Shown here: positions 1 through 8,177 of the stretch, piece by piece | How positions within the stretch are numbered: position 1 is the first letter of the stretch | Layout of the letters: each line of letters starts with the position of its first letter | NCBI RefSeq assembly: GCF_029255145.1 | Contig: NZ_JAPUVQ010000032.1 | Span: 1 to 15,574, forward strand | Source: Accumulibacter sp003538495 | GTDB lineage: Bacteria > Pseudomonadota > Gammaproteobacteria > Burkholderiales > Rhodocyclaceae | Direction of reading: 5' to 3' | Length of the DNA stretch: 15,574 bases | Notes under the pieces: generated by a model | What the model saw: the letters and a program-made list of their open reading frames with translations, nothing else | What the model was told of the DNA's origin: nothing | The model's database searches: none | Translations under genes and position numbers: made by a program

Positions 1-81
1 GCCGCGCTCCTCGAGGAACTCACCCTGCAAGATTTCCCGCATCCGGAAACCGGGGCAAGAATGACCTTCGCCCTCGTCTAA
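1..81 (+). CDS. 3' end of an unrecognised protein (partial)
   Basis: The window opens inside a reading frame that runs in frame 1 to a TAA stop at 79-81, giving the last 26 residues of a protein that ends ...ETGARMTFALV. The tail is too short to assign a family. The HPxTG-type tail recalls the C-terminus of some RluA-family pseudouridine synthases, but the residues before it do not support that, so I leave it unnamed. It lies about 100 bp upstream of the fructokinase gene on the same strand. Confidence 0.5.
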   Translation, partial: AALLEELTLQDFPHPETGARMTFALV

Positions 82-94
82 AGTGCCAACCGGG

Positions 95-114
95 TTTCCT
101 CCGAGATCAGGAAA
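95..114 (+). terminator. weak inverted repeat after the partial gene
   Basis: TTTCCT (95-100) and AGGAAA (109-114) form a 6-bp stem with an 8-nt loop, 13 bp after the stop of the partial gene. The stem is short and AT-rich and no T-run follows, so terminator function is only a possibility. The rest of the 82-185 gap is AT-richer than its surroundings and contains TTGATA (132-137) and TTGACT (144-149), but I see no well-spaced -10 for either. Confidence 0.2.
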
Positions 115-185
115 TCTGAACTTAAACTGAGTTGATATTTGTCTTGACTATGGGGACCACTTTACTAATCAGGTTGAGAAATAAC

Positions 186-1088
186 ATGTTCCGTATCGGA
201 ATCGACCTTGGCGGCACTAAGATCGAACTGCTGGCCCTCGGCAACGAGGGCGAGGTACTGCTTCGCCGGCGCTGCGCGACGCCGCAGGGCGATTATCATG
301 GCACGCTGAGGGCGCTCGGCGGGCTCGTCGAAGCCGCCGAGCAGGTACTAGGCCGCAAGGGCACTGTCGGCGTCGGCATGCCAGGCGCCGAATCCGCTGC
401 CGGCGGCCGGATCAAGAACGCCAACTCGACCTGCCTGAACGGACGGCCGCTGCGCGACGACCTGCAGGCGCTGCTGCAGCGCGAAGTGCGGCTGGCCAAC
501 GATGCCAACTGCTTTGCCCTTTCAGAAGCCATCGACGGCGCTGGCAAGGACACCGAAGTGGTCTTCGGGGTAATCCTCGGCACCGGCGTTGGCGGCGGCA
601 TCGTCGTTGGTCAACGCGTCCTGGCCGGGGTGAACCACATTGCCGGCGAGTGGGGCCACAACCCGCTGCCGCTGCCGGGCGAGGAAACCCTGCCACCCCC
701 GCGTTGCTACTGCGGGCGCTCCGGTTGCGTCGAAACCTGGCTTTCTGGCCCGGGGCTCGGCGCCGACCACTTGCGCCATGGGGGCGAGGCGCTCGGCGCC
801 GAGGCGATCTGCACCCGCGCCAGCGCTGGCGATCAGGCTTGTGAGCAGACGCTGCGGCGCTACGAACGGCGGCTGGCCAAGGCGCTGGCGCAGGTGGTCA
901 ATATCCTCGACCCGGGGGTGATCGTGCTCGGCGGTGGCCTGTCGAACATCGAACGGCTGTATGATGCCGTGCCGCGGCTGTGGGCGGCGGCGATCTTTTC
1001 GGACACCATCCGGACCCGCCTGATGCGCAACGTCCATGGTGATTCGTCGGGTGTCCGCGGCGCGGCCTGGCTGTGGAACGATAGGTGA
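186..1088 (+). CDS. mak: Fructokinase Mak (ROK family sugar kinase)
   Basis: This 300-residue ROK kinase should phosphorylate fructose (or related hexoses) at C6 with ATP in the cytoplasm. The N-terminal phosphate-binding motif GIDLGGTK is at residues 5-12. NDANCFALSEA carries the catalytic Asp, followed by the GTGVGGG loop. GEWGHNPL is the ROK sugar-binding His segment, and CYCGRSGCVE is the ROK zinc site. The C-terminus HGDSSGVRGAAWLW matches my recollection of E. coli Mak almost exactly, and the length (about 302) agrees. I chose ATG 186 because an in-frame ATG at 132 would add 18 residues before the invariant N-terminus. The ribosome-binding site is weak (GAG at 176-178). It heads a close-packed run with the MOSC and MFS genes. 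N-acetylglucosamine or mannose as substrate cannot be excluded. Confidence 0.88.
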   Translation: MFRIGIDLGGTKIELLALGNEGEVLLRRRCATPQGDYHGTLRALGGLVEAAEQVLGRKGTVGVGMPGAESAAGGRIKNANSTCLNGRPLRDDLQALLQREVRLANDANCFALSEAIDGAGKDTEVVFGVILGTGVGGGIVVGQRVLAGVNHIAGEWGHNPLPLPGEETLPPPRCYCGRSGCVETWLSGPGLGADHLRHGGEALGAEAICTRASAGDQACEQTLRRYERRLAKALAQVVNILDPGVIVLGGGLSNIERLYDAVPRLWAAAIFSDTIRTRLMRNVHGDSSGVRGAAWLWNDR

Positions 1089-1096
1089 GGAGTGAC

Positions 1097-1795
1097 GTGG
1101 CAGAGGTTCTGTTGTTCTCCGGCGGGCTGACGCGGATAGCCGACCAGGGTCAATCGACCGGGATCTGGAAGTGCGCCGTCGCCGGTCCCGTCCGCCTCGG
1201 CTGCGAGGGTCTGGCCGGCGACGTCCAGGCCGATCGCCGGGTGCATGGCGGTATCGACAAGGCGCTCCATCAGTACGCCGCTGAGAACTATCGACGTCTC
1301 GCCGAGGCCTTTCCGGCGATCGCCGCGCAACTGCTGCCGGGCAGCATTGGCGAGAATGTCTCGGCTGGCGGATTCGACGAGGACAGCGTTTGTATCGGCG
1401 ACGTCTTCCGCCTCGGCAGGGCCAGGCTGCAGGTCAGTCAGCCGCGCAGCCCGTGCTGGAAGATCGATCATCGCTACGCCACCGACGGCGTTGCCAGATT
1501 GATCGGCGAGCAGGGTCTGACCGGCTGGTACTATCGCGTTCTCGACGGCGCCGTGGTTTGCAGCGGCGATCCGCTGGAAATGATCGACCGCCTTCCAGGT
1601 GCCGTTTCGCTGGCCGGACTGTGGCAGGTGTGGCGCCAGCACCGGCCCGATCCGGCGACGCTCGAACGCTTGTCCGCGACGCCGGGCCTGAATACCGGCT
1701 GGCAGAAGAAACTGCTCGATCGCGTGCGCTGGCTGCGCGCCAATGGCGATCGATCGGCGCCGGTCGACGCGACGTTCCACTCCCGCCCGCGCTGA
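1097..1795 (+). CDS. MOSC-domain protein, YiiM-like
   Basis: This 232-residue protein has an N-terminal MOSC (molybdenum cofactor sulfurase C-terminal) domain and a C-terminal helical '3-alpha' domain, as in E. coli YiiM (about 224 residues). Visible MOSC signatures are GDVQADRRVHGG, then GSIGENVS, then QPRSPCWKID, whose Cys (about residue 119) is the expected molybdenum-cofactor ligand. By family, such proteins bind the cofactor and reduce N-hydroxylated bases or related compounds; the substrate here is unknown. The frame opens at GTG 1085, overlapping the mak stop, but GAGGAG at 1087-1092 lies just before GTG 1097, so I start there. The 8-bp gap to mak indicates co-transcription. A functional link to fructose metabolism is not evident. 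Confidence 0.85.
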   Translation: MAEVLLFSGGLTRIADQGQSTGIWKCAVAGPVRLGCEGLAGDVQADRRVHGGIDKALHQYAAENYRRLAEAFPAIAAQLLPGSIGENVSAGGFDEDSVCIGDVFRLGRARLQVSQPRSPCWKIDHRYATDGVARLIGEQGLTGWYYRVLDGAVVCSGDPLEMIDRLPGAVSLAGLWQVWRQHRPDPATLERLSATPGLNTGWQKKLLDRVRWLRANGDRSAPVDATFHSRPR

Positions 1796-1817
1796 GCGAA
1801 CGGACGCTGCGCGAGCC

Positions 1818-3029
1818 ATGCTCTGGCTGAGACTCTTCCTGCCGTTCGCCGGCGGCTATTTCCTCTCTTACCTCTACCGCACGGCGAACGCCGTGATCGG
1901 TCCGGTCCTGACCAGCGAACTGGCCCTTGGCGCCGGCAGCCTGGGGCTGCTGACCAGCGCCTATTTTCTGTCCTTCGCCGCGGCGCAGCTGCCGCTGGGG
2001 ATGCTGCTCGACCGCTTCGGCGCTCGCCGCGTCGAGTCCGGGCTGCTGTTGATTGCCGCCGCCGGCGCGGCGACCTTCGCCCTGGGCACCAGCATCGGCG
2101 AGCTGGCGATCGCCCGCGGGCTGATCGGACTGGGCGTGTCGGCGTGCCTGATGGCCGCTTTCAAGGCCTTTTCCCTGTGGTTCCCGCTGGAACGGCAGGC
2201 GTCGCTGACCGGCTGGATCATGACCTCTGGCGGGCTCGGCGCGCTGGCCGCGACCGCGCCGCTGGAAGCTGCCCTGCAGCACGCCGGCTGGCGCGAGATC
2301 TTCCTGGTGCTCGCCGCGATGACCCTGGCGGTGGCGATCTGGCTGTTCGTCAGCGTTCCCGAGCGCGCCAGCGGTGCCGACCCCGAGCCGCTGGCGGTGC
2401 AGTGGGCCGGGGTCAGGGAAGTCTTCGGCAGCAGGCACTTCTGGCGTTACGCGCCGCTCGGTCTGGCGATGACCGGCGGCTTCCTGGCGGTCCAGAGCCT
2501 GTGGTCGGTTTCCTGGCTGATGCAGGTCAACGGCCATACGCGCGCAATCGCCGCCGAGCACCTGGCGGCGATGAGCGTGGCGATGCTCGTCGCCTATGTT
2601 CTGATCGGCCTGCTGGCCACCGGACTGGCCCGCCGCGGGCTCGCCCCGGTGACCCTGATGGCCACCGGACTTGGCCTGTCGTTGCTGATGCTGGCAGTGA
2701 TCGCCAGCGAGGCGTGGTCGCAGACGGGCATGCTGTGGGTCGCCTACGGGACTTTTTCGAGCTTCGGCACGCTGGCTTTTTCGCTGACCGCAGCCGGCTT
2801 TCCGGTGGCCCTGTCGGGACGCGCGACGACCGCCTTCAACCTGATGGTCTTCGTCGGCGCTTTTGCCGCTCAATGGGGGCTCGGTCTGCTGATCGACCTG
2901 CTGCAGGCGCAGGGGCAGACCGCCGCAGCGGCGCACCGTCACACCTTTCTGACCCTGCTCGCGGTACAGTTGCTCGCCTACGCGTGGTTCCTGGTTGGCG
3001 GGCCCCGCCGGCGCCCCGCGCCAGGCTGA
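1818..3029 (+). CDS. MFS transporter
   Basis: This 403-residue major facilitator has about 12 hydrophobic segments. The loop between helices 2 and 3 reads GMLLDRFGARR, the classic MFS motif A, and the first helix (LFLPFAGGYFLSYLYRTANAV) begins almost at the N-terminus. I chose ATG 1818. The in-frame ATG at 1743 would lie inside the MOSC gene and add 25 Arg-rich residues that do not look like MFS sequence. Neither start has a strong ribosome-binding site. The gene starts 22 bp after the MOSC stop and is probably the last of the mak run. The substrate cannot be read from sequence; a sugar would suit the fructokinase neighbour, but an organic anion is equally possible. Confidence 0.85.
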   Translation: MLWLRLFLPFAGGYFLSYLYRTANAVIGPVLTSELALGAGSLGLLTSAYFLSFAAAQLPLGMLLDRFGARRVESGLLLIAAAGAATFALGTSIGELAIARGLIGLGVSACLMAAFKAFSLWFPLERQASLTGWIMTSGGLGALAATAPLEAALQHAGWREIFLVLAAMTLAVAIWLFVSVPERASGADPEPLAVQWAGVREVFGSRHFWRYAPLGLAMTGGFLAVQSLWSVSWLMQVNGHTRAIAAEHLAAMSVAMLVAYVLIGLLATGLARRGLAPVTLMATGLGLSLLMLAVIASEAWSQTGMLWVAYGTFSSFGTLAFSLTAAGFPVALSGRATTAFNLMVFVGAFAAQWGLGLLIDLLQAQGQTAAAAHRHTFLTLLAVQLLAYAWFLVGGPRRRPAPG

Positions 3030-3068
3030 GTCAGAGGGGCCTGCGTGCGGACAGCCGCCGGCCGGCGC

Positions 3069-4307
3069 TCAACGGTACAGCGGCAGGGCGTCCAGGCGAC
3101 CCTCGATCTCGGTCATCAGCCGCCGATAGGCAGCGCTGCCGGTACCGCCGTAGCGACGCTTGAACTCGGCTTCCGAAAGGTACTCCGGCAAGCCGGCCAA
3201 CGACGGCGCCACGTCGGCGTCGCCGAGGCCGGAGCGCAGGGCGTGCTGCAGGCGTGGCGAGTCGGCAGCGACGAGTTCGCCGAAGCGTGTGCCGGCCCGG
3301 TCAGCGGCCAGATCGCCGAACGAGAAGCCGCTGCCGCCACGCGAGTCGTCGATCTCCTTGTACACGCCGATCGCGTTCGCCGCGGGTTCGCCAGCCCAGG
3401 CCGCCAGCGCGGCCGAAATGGCAAAGTGCTGGGCGCTGTCGGAACGGCCCATGAGCGTCAGATTGACCTGGCGCGGGCGCGGCCACCCGCTCGCTTGCGG
3501 CAGCAGCGTGCTCAAACTCCTTTCCGACAGATACGCGGCCAGGACCAGCAAGGCCGCGCGATCCTGCGCCGGCGCGTGCTCGGCGGAGCGGGCCAGCAGT
3601 GGCGCCAGGATGGTGGCCAAGGGGACGTGCGATCGCGGCGGGTAGCTTTCGAGCAGGCTCACCAGCGAGCGCTGGGCGGCTTCGATGCGGACCATCTGTG
3701 GCGGGGAAAAGACCATCGCGCGGGCACGATCGAGCAGCCCGGGGTCCCAGACGTAACTGACCACGACCATGCCGCTGGGCGAGGCGAACAGCAGCCGGCG
3801 AAAGGCCTGTCGCGCGAGTCGCCAGTCGCCGTCAAGGCCGCTGTGGTCGATCGCCGAGGCGATCAGCCACTCGGCCAGAGCGGAGGGGATCGGCAGCGCG
3901 CCGATCGACGCCGAAGCGACTCGCGGCAGGCCGTCCACGGTCTTCAGGAGCATCCGCAGGTTCAGATAGCGTGGCCCGGGCACTCCCGGCGCGGCGACGC
4001 TGAAGCTGACTTCGGCGGCGTCGTGGACCAGGACGAAAGCACCACGCCCCCGCAGGTTGCGGCTGGCCAGATGGTTGAGCGCTTCGTCGATCAAGGTGGC
4101 CGGGATCAGCGCCGTCCGTTCGTCGCCGCGACGCAGCTGCCGTGGGTCGTTGCGGGCCAGCAAACCTCGTGCTTCGGCGACCGACGCCGGCGAGATCGTC
4201 GCCTCGCGACTGACCAGCGGCGCCGCCTGCAGAGCGGCCGCCACGAGCAGCGCCGCTGCCAGCAGCGGCACCAGCAAGAGCGCCAGGAGCGAGGCCAGAA
4301 AGCGCAT
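3069..4307 (-). CDS. Uncharacterised membrane-anchored protein
   Basis: This 412-residue protein starts with MRFLASLLALLLVPLLAAALL, a single N-terminal hydrophobic segment that could be a membrane anchor or uncleaved signal. The rest is predicted soluble and probably periplasmic. No enzyme motif is recognised. The C-terminal third is distinctive: VYKEIDDSRGGSGFSF followed by GDLAADRAGTRFGE, then a final region ending at LDALPLYR. The polar, Gly- and Asp-rich composition of that block suggests a conserved functional site. I have the impression of similar unnamed proteins in Rhodocyclales but cannot verify it. It lies about 100 bp downstream of ppx on the same strand and is convergent with the MFS gene (39-bp gap). 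No Shine-Dalgarno sequence is visible; the start lies in inverted repeats, described separately. Confidence 0.7.
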   Translation of the reverse strand: MRFLASLLALLLVPLLAAALLVAAALQAAPLVSREATISPASVAEARGLLARNDPRQLRRGDERTALIPATLIDEALNHLASRNLRGRGAFVLVHDAAEVSFSVAAPGVPGPRYLNLRMLLKTVDGLPRVASASIGALPIPSALAEWLIASAIDHSGLDGDWRLARQAFRRLLFASPSGMVVVSYVWDPGLLDRARAMVFSPPQMVRIEAAQRSLVSLLESYPPRSHVPLATILAPLLARSAEHAPAQDRAALLVLAAYLSERSLSTLLPQASGWPRPRQVNLTLMGRSDSAQHFAISAALAAWAGEPAANAIGVYKEIDDSRGGSGFSFGDLAADRAGTRFGELVAADSPRLQHALRSGLGDADVAPSLAGLPEYLSEAEFKRRYGGTGSAAYRRLMTEIEGRLDALPLYR

Positions 4308-4347
4308 CAGCGATGCGCCACCAGTGCCGACTCGTGGCGAATCGCTG
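4302..4347 (-). promoter_or_regulatory. Competing inverted repeats at the start of the uncharacterised gene
   Basis: Two inverted repeats share one segment. On the minus strand, CAGCGATTCGCCAC (4347-4334) can pair with GTGGCGCATCGCTG (4321-4308), 13 of 14 positions, with a 12-nt loop. Part of that second arm, GCGCATC (4318-4312), can instead pair perfectly with GATGCGC (4308-4302), which contains the start codon. The two stems exclude each other, as in translational switches or attenuators. The pairing is seen; regulation is inferred, and chance in GC-rich DNA is possible. Confidence 0.4.
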
Positions 4348-4410
4348 CTGCTGCGCCGGCCGCGGGAAAGCCGTCGCCGGGCGGGCCAGTGCCGTCAGCG
4401 GGGCTGGTGC

Positions 4411-5994
4411 TCACGGTACCTGAGCCGCTGACGCCGCGCTCGCCGCAGGCGCTGCCGTCGGCGCTGGGTGCTCGCTGTTCTCAGTGCAGCGCAAGCGCAG
4501 TGCGAAACCCGCTTTGCGCAGCAGCCGGGCCTCGATCTGCAGGTCGGCGCGGGTCAGCGGATGCTCATCGAGCCAGCTCTGCGGGAAGTGCAGCACGATC
4601 CGCCGCCGGTCGACACGCAGCGCGATCGCCGGCAGCGGCTCGCTGCTGCGCCCGCGGTGCAGGACCACCGCCAGGCGCAGGAGAACACACAAACGCGGCG
4701 CCAGCCTGGCCCACTCCTTGGGCAGATGGGCAAAGGCCCTGGCCGGAAAAGCGCGGCGCTGGCGCCGGACCAGCGCCGCCAGCAGCAGCTGGTCGTCGCG
4801 CGAGTAGCCGGGCAGATCGGAATGTTCGAGCACGTAGGCGCCGTGTTTGTGATGCCGGTCGTGAGTCAGCAGCAGGCCGACCTCGTGCAGGCGTGCGGCG
4901 CGGCCGAGAACCTCGGCCGCGTCGCTGCCGGGCAAGTGCCATGGCACGCGCACCTGCCGCAGCAGCGCCAGCGCGGTCGCGCTGACCCTGGCGGCCTGCG
5001 CCTGGTCGAGGCTGAAGCGCGTGATGACGTCGGCGATGGTCCGGTCGCGTACGTCTTCGTGGCGGATACGGCCCAGCAGGTCGTAGATCAGGCCCTCGCG
5101 CAGGGCACCTTCCGAGACCTGCAGGTGGTCGATGGCGAGTGCCTCGCAGAGACCGTGCAGGACCACGAAGCCGCCGATGAAAACGCGTGCCCGCGCCGGG
5201 TCGAGCTGCCAGCGGCTGGCGATCGCCGCCGTGTCGCGCACCTCGAGCAACGCCGCGCGTAGTCGCCGCAGCCCTTCCAGAGTGATTCCCTCGCGGCTCC
5301 AGCCCTCGCTGATCAGCACGTCCTGGATCGCCTTGATCGACCCGGAAGCGCCGGTCGCCACCTCCCAGCCGCGCGCCAGGTACTCCGCGCGTACCGGTTC
5401 GAGGTTCAGCTGCACCAGCAGCTCGGCTTCGCGCAGGCGGCTGGCGGTCACCCGCCCATCGCCGAAACAGGCGCGGCTCATGCTGACGCAACCCATCCGC
5501 AGGCTTGCCAGATGCAGCGGGTCGAACTTCTCGCCGATGATCAGCTCGGTGCTGCCGCCACCGATGTCGATCACCAGCCGTTGACCAGTGACGTCACCGA
5601 CGCTGTGCGCGACGCCCAGATAGATCAGGCGCGCTTCTTCCTGGCCGCGGACGATCTCGACCTTGTGTCCCAGCACCTGTTCGGCGCGGGCCACGAACTC
5701 GGCGCTGTTGCGCGCCTGCCGCAGCGTGTTGGTGCCGACAATACGCAGCTGCTCGGCCGGGATCTGTCGCAGTCTCTGGCCGAAGCGCGCCAGGCAATCA
5801 AGCGCGCGCTGTTGCGACTCTGCGGACAGCCGGTTGCGGCTGTCGAGACCGGCAGCCAGCTGCACCATCTCGCGCAGTCGGTCGAGCACCTGCACCTGGC
5901 CGTTCGCCAGGCGGGCGACGATCATGTGAAAACTGTTCGAGCCGAGGTCGATTGCCGCCACGAAATCGGCAGACACGTCGGGATTTTTCACCAT
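4411..5994 (-). CDS. ppx: Exopolyphosphatase (Ppx/GppA family)
   Basis: This 527-residue enzyme should remove terminal phosphates from long-chain polyphosphate, and possibly act on pppGpp, in the cytoplasm. Family landmarks in order are AIDLGSNSFHMIVAR at the N-terminus (actin-like ATPase fold), GTNTLRQARN, VRGQEEARLIYLGV with the catalytic Glu, VIDIGGGSTELIIG and the TGASGSIKAI phosphate loop. The C-terminal half is the HD-like helical domain, with LHEVGLLLTHDRHHKHGAYVL. Length matches long-form Ppx (about 510). The frame is open back to GTG 6006, but GAGGA lies directly against that GTG, while ATG 5994 has GAGGAG 11 nt upstream, so I use 5994. The Ala/Pro-rich tail after RLRCTENSEHP is probably unstructured. 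No ppk or pho gene is adjacent and no Pho box was seen. GppA is the alternative name. Confidence 0.92.
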   Translation of the reverse strand: MVKNPDVSADFVAAIDLGSNSFHMIVARLANGQVQVLDRLREMVQLAAGLDSRNRLSAESQQRALDCLARFGQRLRQIPAEQLRIVGTNTLRQARNSAEFVARAEQVLGHKVEIVRGQEEARLIYLGVAHSVGDVTGQRLVIDIGGGSTELIIGEKFDPLHLASLRMGCVSMSRACFGDGRVTASRLREAELLVQLNLEPVRAEYLARGWEVATGASGSIKAIQDVLISEGWSREGITLEGLRRLRAALLEVRDTAAIASRWQLDPARARVFIGGFVVLHGLCEALAIDHLQVSEGALREGLIYDLLGRIRHEDVRDRTIADVITRFSLDQAQAARVSATALALLRQVRVPWHLPGSDAAEVLGRAARLHEVGLLLTHDRHHKHGAYVLEHSDLPGYSRDDQLLLAALVRRQRRAFPARAFAHLPKEWARLAPRLCVLLRLAVVLHRGRSSEPLPAIALRVDRRRIVLHFPQSWLDEHPLTRADLQIEARLLRKAGFALRLRCTENSEHPAPTAAPAASAASAAQVP

Positions 5995-6281
5995 GGTCGA
6001 ATGCACTCCTCAAACGATGGGCTGCGGGACGGTCTCCTGCCGCGGCAGGCGCGGCAGCGGGAAGCCGGTGCTGCGCGCGTCAGGCCACGATAGACCAGGG
6101 GCTCGCGCGACGCCGTGAAATCGCTCACGTTGCGCGAGCAGCGAGCGCCAAGACAGGCGGAGTATCCCTGTCGCCGCCGCCGTCGTCAATTGTCGAATGA
6201 CCGGCCAGAGGATGCCCGGGGGACCGGAAAGACGGCAAGGGGTGGGGTGGCGCCGGCCAACCGACGCCCCCGAGCTGACCG

Positions 6282-8006
6282 CTACGCCGCCTGTTTTTGC
6301 GGAGTGGCAACCTGAACGCTTGACTGCATTCGGTTGATGCCATTGATCAGGGCTCCGATCGAGGCGGTCACGATGTTGGCGTCCACTCCGGCACCGTAGA
6401 ACTCGCCGGCTCGGCCGCCGGCAGAGGCGCCGACTCCGGCAGCCGCGGCGACTTCAACGAAGGCGCAGGCCCTGGCGTTGCCACCTTCAGCGCTGGGACT
6501 CATCGCGCGCTCTTCGTAGCTGCGCACCTGGACGCCGATGCCGACACTCTGGAGAGCGTGTACCGCCGCGTCGATCGGGCCGTTACCGGCGCCGCTGAGC
6601 AAATGGGGAACGCCATCGATGTCCACACCGAGCCGGATCCCCTGCCCGTCGCCGTGCTCGAACAGGTGGTGTTCGCGGTAGTGAATCGGCGCCGCGGTAT
6701 CGAGATAGGTGGCCGAGAACAGTTGCCAGATCGCGGCGGCACTCATCTCGCCACCGTGCCGGTCGACGTGTTGCTGGACGACGCCCGAGAACTCGACCTG
6801 CAGGCGGCGCGGCATGACCACCCCGTACTCGGTTTCCAGCAGATAGGCGATGCCGCCCTTGCCCGACTGGCTGTTGACCCGGATCACCGAGTCGTAGCTG
6901 CGGCCGACGTCGGCCGGATCGATCGGCAGGTAGGGCACGTTCCAGAACGTGTCGGTCGGCTCGACGGCAAAGCCCTTCTTGATCGCGTCCTGATGCGAAC
7001 CCGAAAACGCCGTGAACACCAGGTCGCCGACGTACGGATGGCGCGGATGGATCGGCAACTGGCTGCAATGCTCGAAAGTGCGCGCGACCGCGTTGATGTC
7101 CGAGAAATCGAGCCCGGGCGCGACGCCCTGGGTGTACAGGTTGAGCGCCAGCGTCACCAGATCCACGTTGCCGGTCCGCTCGCCGTTGCCGAACAGGCAG
7201 CCCTCGACGCGCTCAGCGCCGGCCATCAAGGCGAGTTCGGCGGCGGCGACGGCGGTGCCGCGGTCATTGTGCGGGTGCAGGCTGATGATCACGCTGTCGC
7301 GCCGGTCGAGATGGCGGTGCATCCATTCGATCTGGTCGGCGTAGATGTTCGGCGTCGCGACCTCGACGGTGGTCGGCAGATTGAGGATGACCTTGTCCTC
7401 GCGCGTCGCGCCCCACGCCTCGGTCACCGCATTGCACACCTCGAGCGCAAAGTCGAGTTCGGTGGCGGTGAAGGTTTCCGGGCTGTATTCGAGTGTCCAC
7501 TCGGTCTCCGGCGCCGCCGCGGCGAGTTGTCTGATCAAGCGGACCGCCGACACCGCCATGTCGACCACTTCGGCCCGGCTCATGCCGAAGACGGTGTCGC
7601 GGAAAGGCTTCGAAGTGGCGTTGTAGACATGCACGATCGCCTGCCGGGCACCCTTGAGCGATTCCATCGTCCGCCGGATCAGGTGCTCGCGCGCCTGCGT
7701 CAGCACCTCGATGCGGACGTCGTCGGGAATGTGATTGCCCTCGATCAGGCCGCGAACGAAGTCGAAGTCGGTCTGCGAAGCGGACGGGAAAGCGACCTCG
7801 ATCTCCTTGAAGCCGATCCCGCAGAGCATGCGAAACATGCGCATCTTGCGTTCGACGTTCATCGGCTCGAACAGCGACTGGTTGCCGTCGCGCAGATCGG
7901 TGCTCATCCAGGTCGGCGGTTGAGTGATACGGCGGCTGGGCCACTGGCGGTCGGCAAGGTCGACCGGCGGGAATGAACGGTACTTGGTGGCGGGGTTGGG
8001 CAACAT
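6282..8006 (-). CDS. leuA: 2-isopropylmalate synthase, long form (LeuA type 2)
   Basis: This enzyme condenses acetyl-CoA with 2-oxoisovalerate to 2-isopropylmalate, the committed step of leucine synthesis. The 574 residues begin with the long-form leader (NPATKYRSFPPVDLADRQWP). The HMGL-like TIM barrel follows, with the metal Asp in STDLRDGNQSL and the metal histidines in SLHPHNDRG (about residues 244-252), then FGNGERTGNVDL. The C-terminal LeuA dimer/regulatory domain (about 420-560), with SGAGNGPIDAAVHAL and the AGVDANIVTASIGAL segment, normally gives feedback inhibition by leucine. GAGGAG sits 8 nt before ATG 8006. The gene stands alone, divergent from an Lrp-family regulator with an Lrp-like operator between them, so leucine-responsive control is likely. 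No other ilv/leu gene is present here. About 290 bp to ppx downstream hold no recognisable feature. Confidence 0.95.
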   Translation of the reverse strand: MLPNPATKYRSFPPVDLADRQWPSRRITQPPTWMSTDLRDGNQSLFEPMNVERKMRMFRMLCGIGFKEIEVAFPSASQTDFDFVRGLIEGNHIPDDVRIEVLTQAREHLIRRTMESLKGARQAIVHVYNATSKPFRDTVFGMSRAEVVDMAVSAVRLIRQLAAAAPETEWTLEYSPETFTATELDFALEVCNAVTEAWGATREDKVILNLPTTVEVATPNIYADQIEWMHRHLDRRDSVIISLHPHNDRGTAVAAAELALMAGAERVEGCLFGNGERTGNVDLVTLALNLYTQGVAPGLDFSDINAVARTFEHCSQLPIHPRHPYVGDLVFTAFSGSHQDAIKKGFAVEPTDTFWNVPYLPIDPADVGRSYDSVIRVNSQSGKGGIAYLLETEYGVVMPRRLQVEFSGVVQQHVDRHGGEMSAAAIWQLFSATYLDTAAPIHYREHHLFEHGDGQGIRLGVDIDGVPHLLSGAGNGPIDAAVHALQSVGIGVQVRSYEERAMSPSAEGGNARACAFVEVAAAAGVGASAGGRAGEFYGAGVDANIVTASIGALINGINRMQSSVQVATPQKQAA

Positions 8007-8094
8007 GTTCGCGGCTCCTCGGCTTCAAATGATCAATCGATGAGCGCCATGGTAATCAAAACCGGCCCGCAGGTGCTTGCGTTTTGTGCTCTGC

Positions 8095-8123
8095 CATTGG
8101 CCAATGTAGCAATAAAATTGCTA
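8095..8123. promoter_or_regulatory. Lrp-type operator between leuA and lrp
   Basis: TAGCAATAAAATTGCTA (8107-8123) is a perfect interrupted palindrome (7-bp arms, 3-bp centre) close in form to the enterobacterial Lrp consensus YAGHAWATTWTDCTR. It directly abuts a second perfect palindrome, CATTGGCCAATG (8095-8106). TTTATAAA (8125-8132) and ACAGCTGT (8132-8139) follow. The region is strikingly AT-rich against its surroundings and lies between divergent leuA and lrp, where a shared operator is expected. I could not place either promoter confidently. Confidence 0.6.
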
Positions 8124-8177
8124 TTTTATAAACAGCTGTAAAGTAGTATTGCCGTTTATCGGAAATTTCCCTAGATC

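Noticed and set aside
1434..2942. Long minus-strand frame opposite the MOSC and MFS genes
   Set aside because: Its translation is Gln/Arg/Gly-rich without motifs, while the plus strand encodes recognisable MOSC and MFS proteins.
3056..3067. CGCCGGCCGGCG between convergent MFS and uncharacterised genes
   Set aside because: It is a palindrome with no loop and no T-run, so it is a poor terminator. Such sequences are common in GC-rich DNA.
3045..4985. Long plus-strand frame across the uncharacterised gene and ppx
   Set aside because: It spans two minus-strand genes and their spacer and encodes low-complexity Arg/Gln/Ala-rich sequence, as expected of an antisense shadow.
6036..6049. Perfect palindrome CCTGCCGCGGCAGG upstream of ppx
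   Set aside because: It is notable in length but entirely GC-rich, in a spacer with no other control signal, and matches no known operator. Chance is likely at this base composition.
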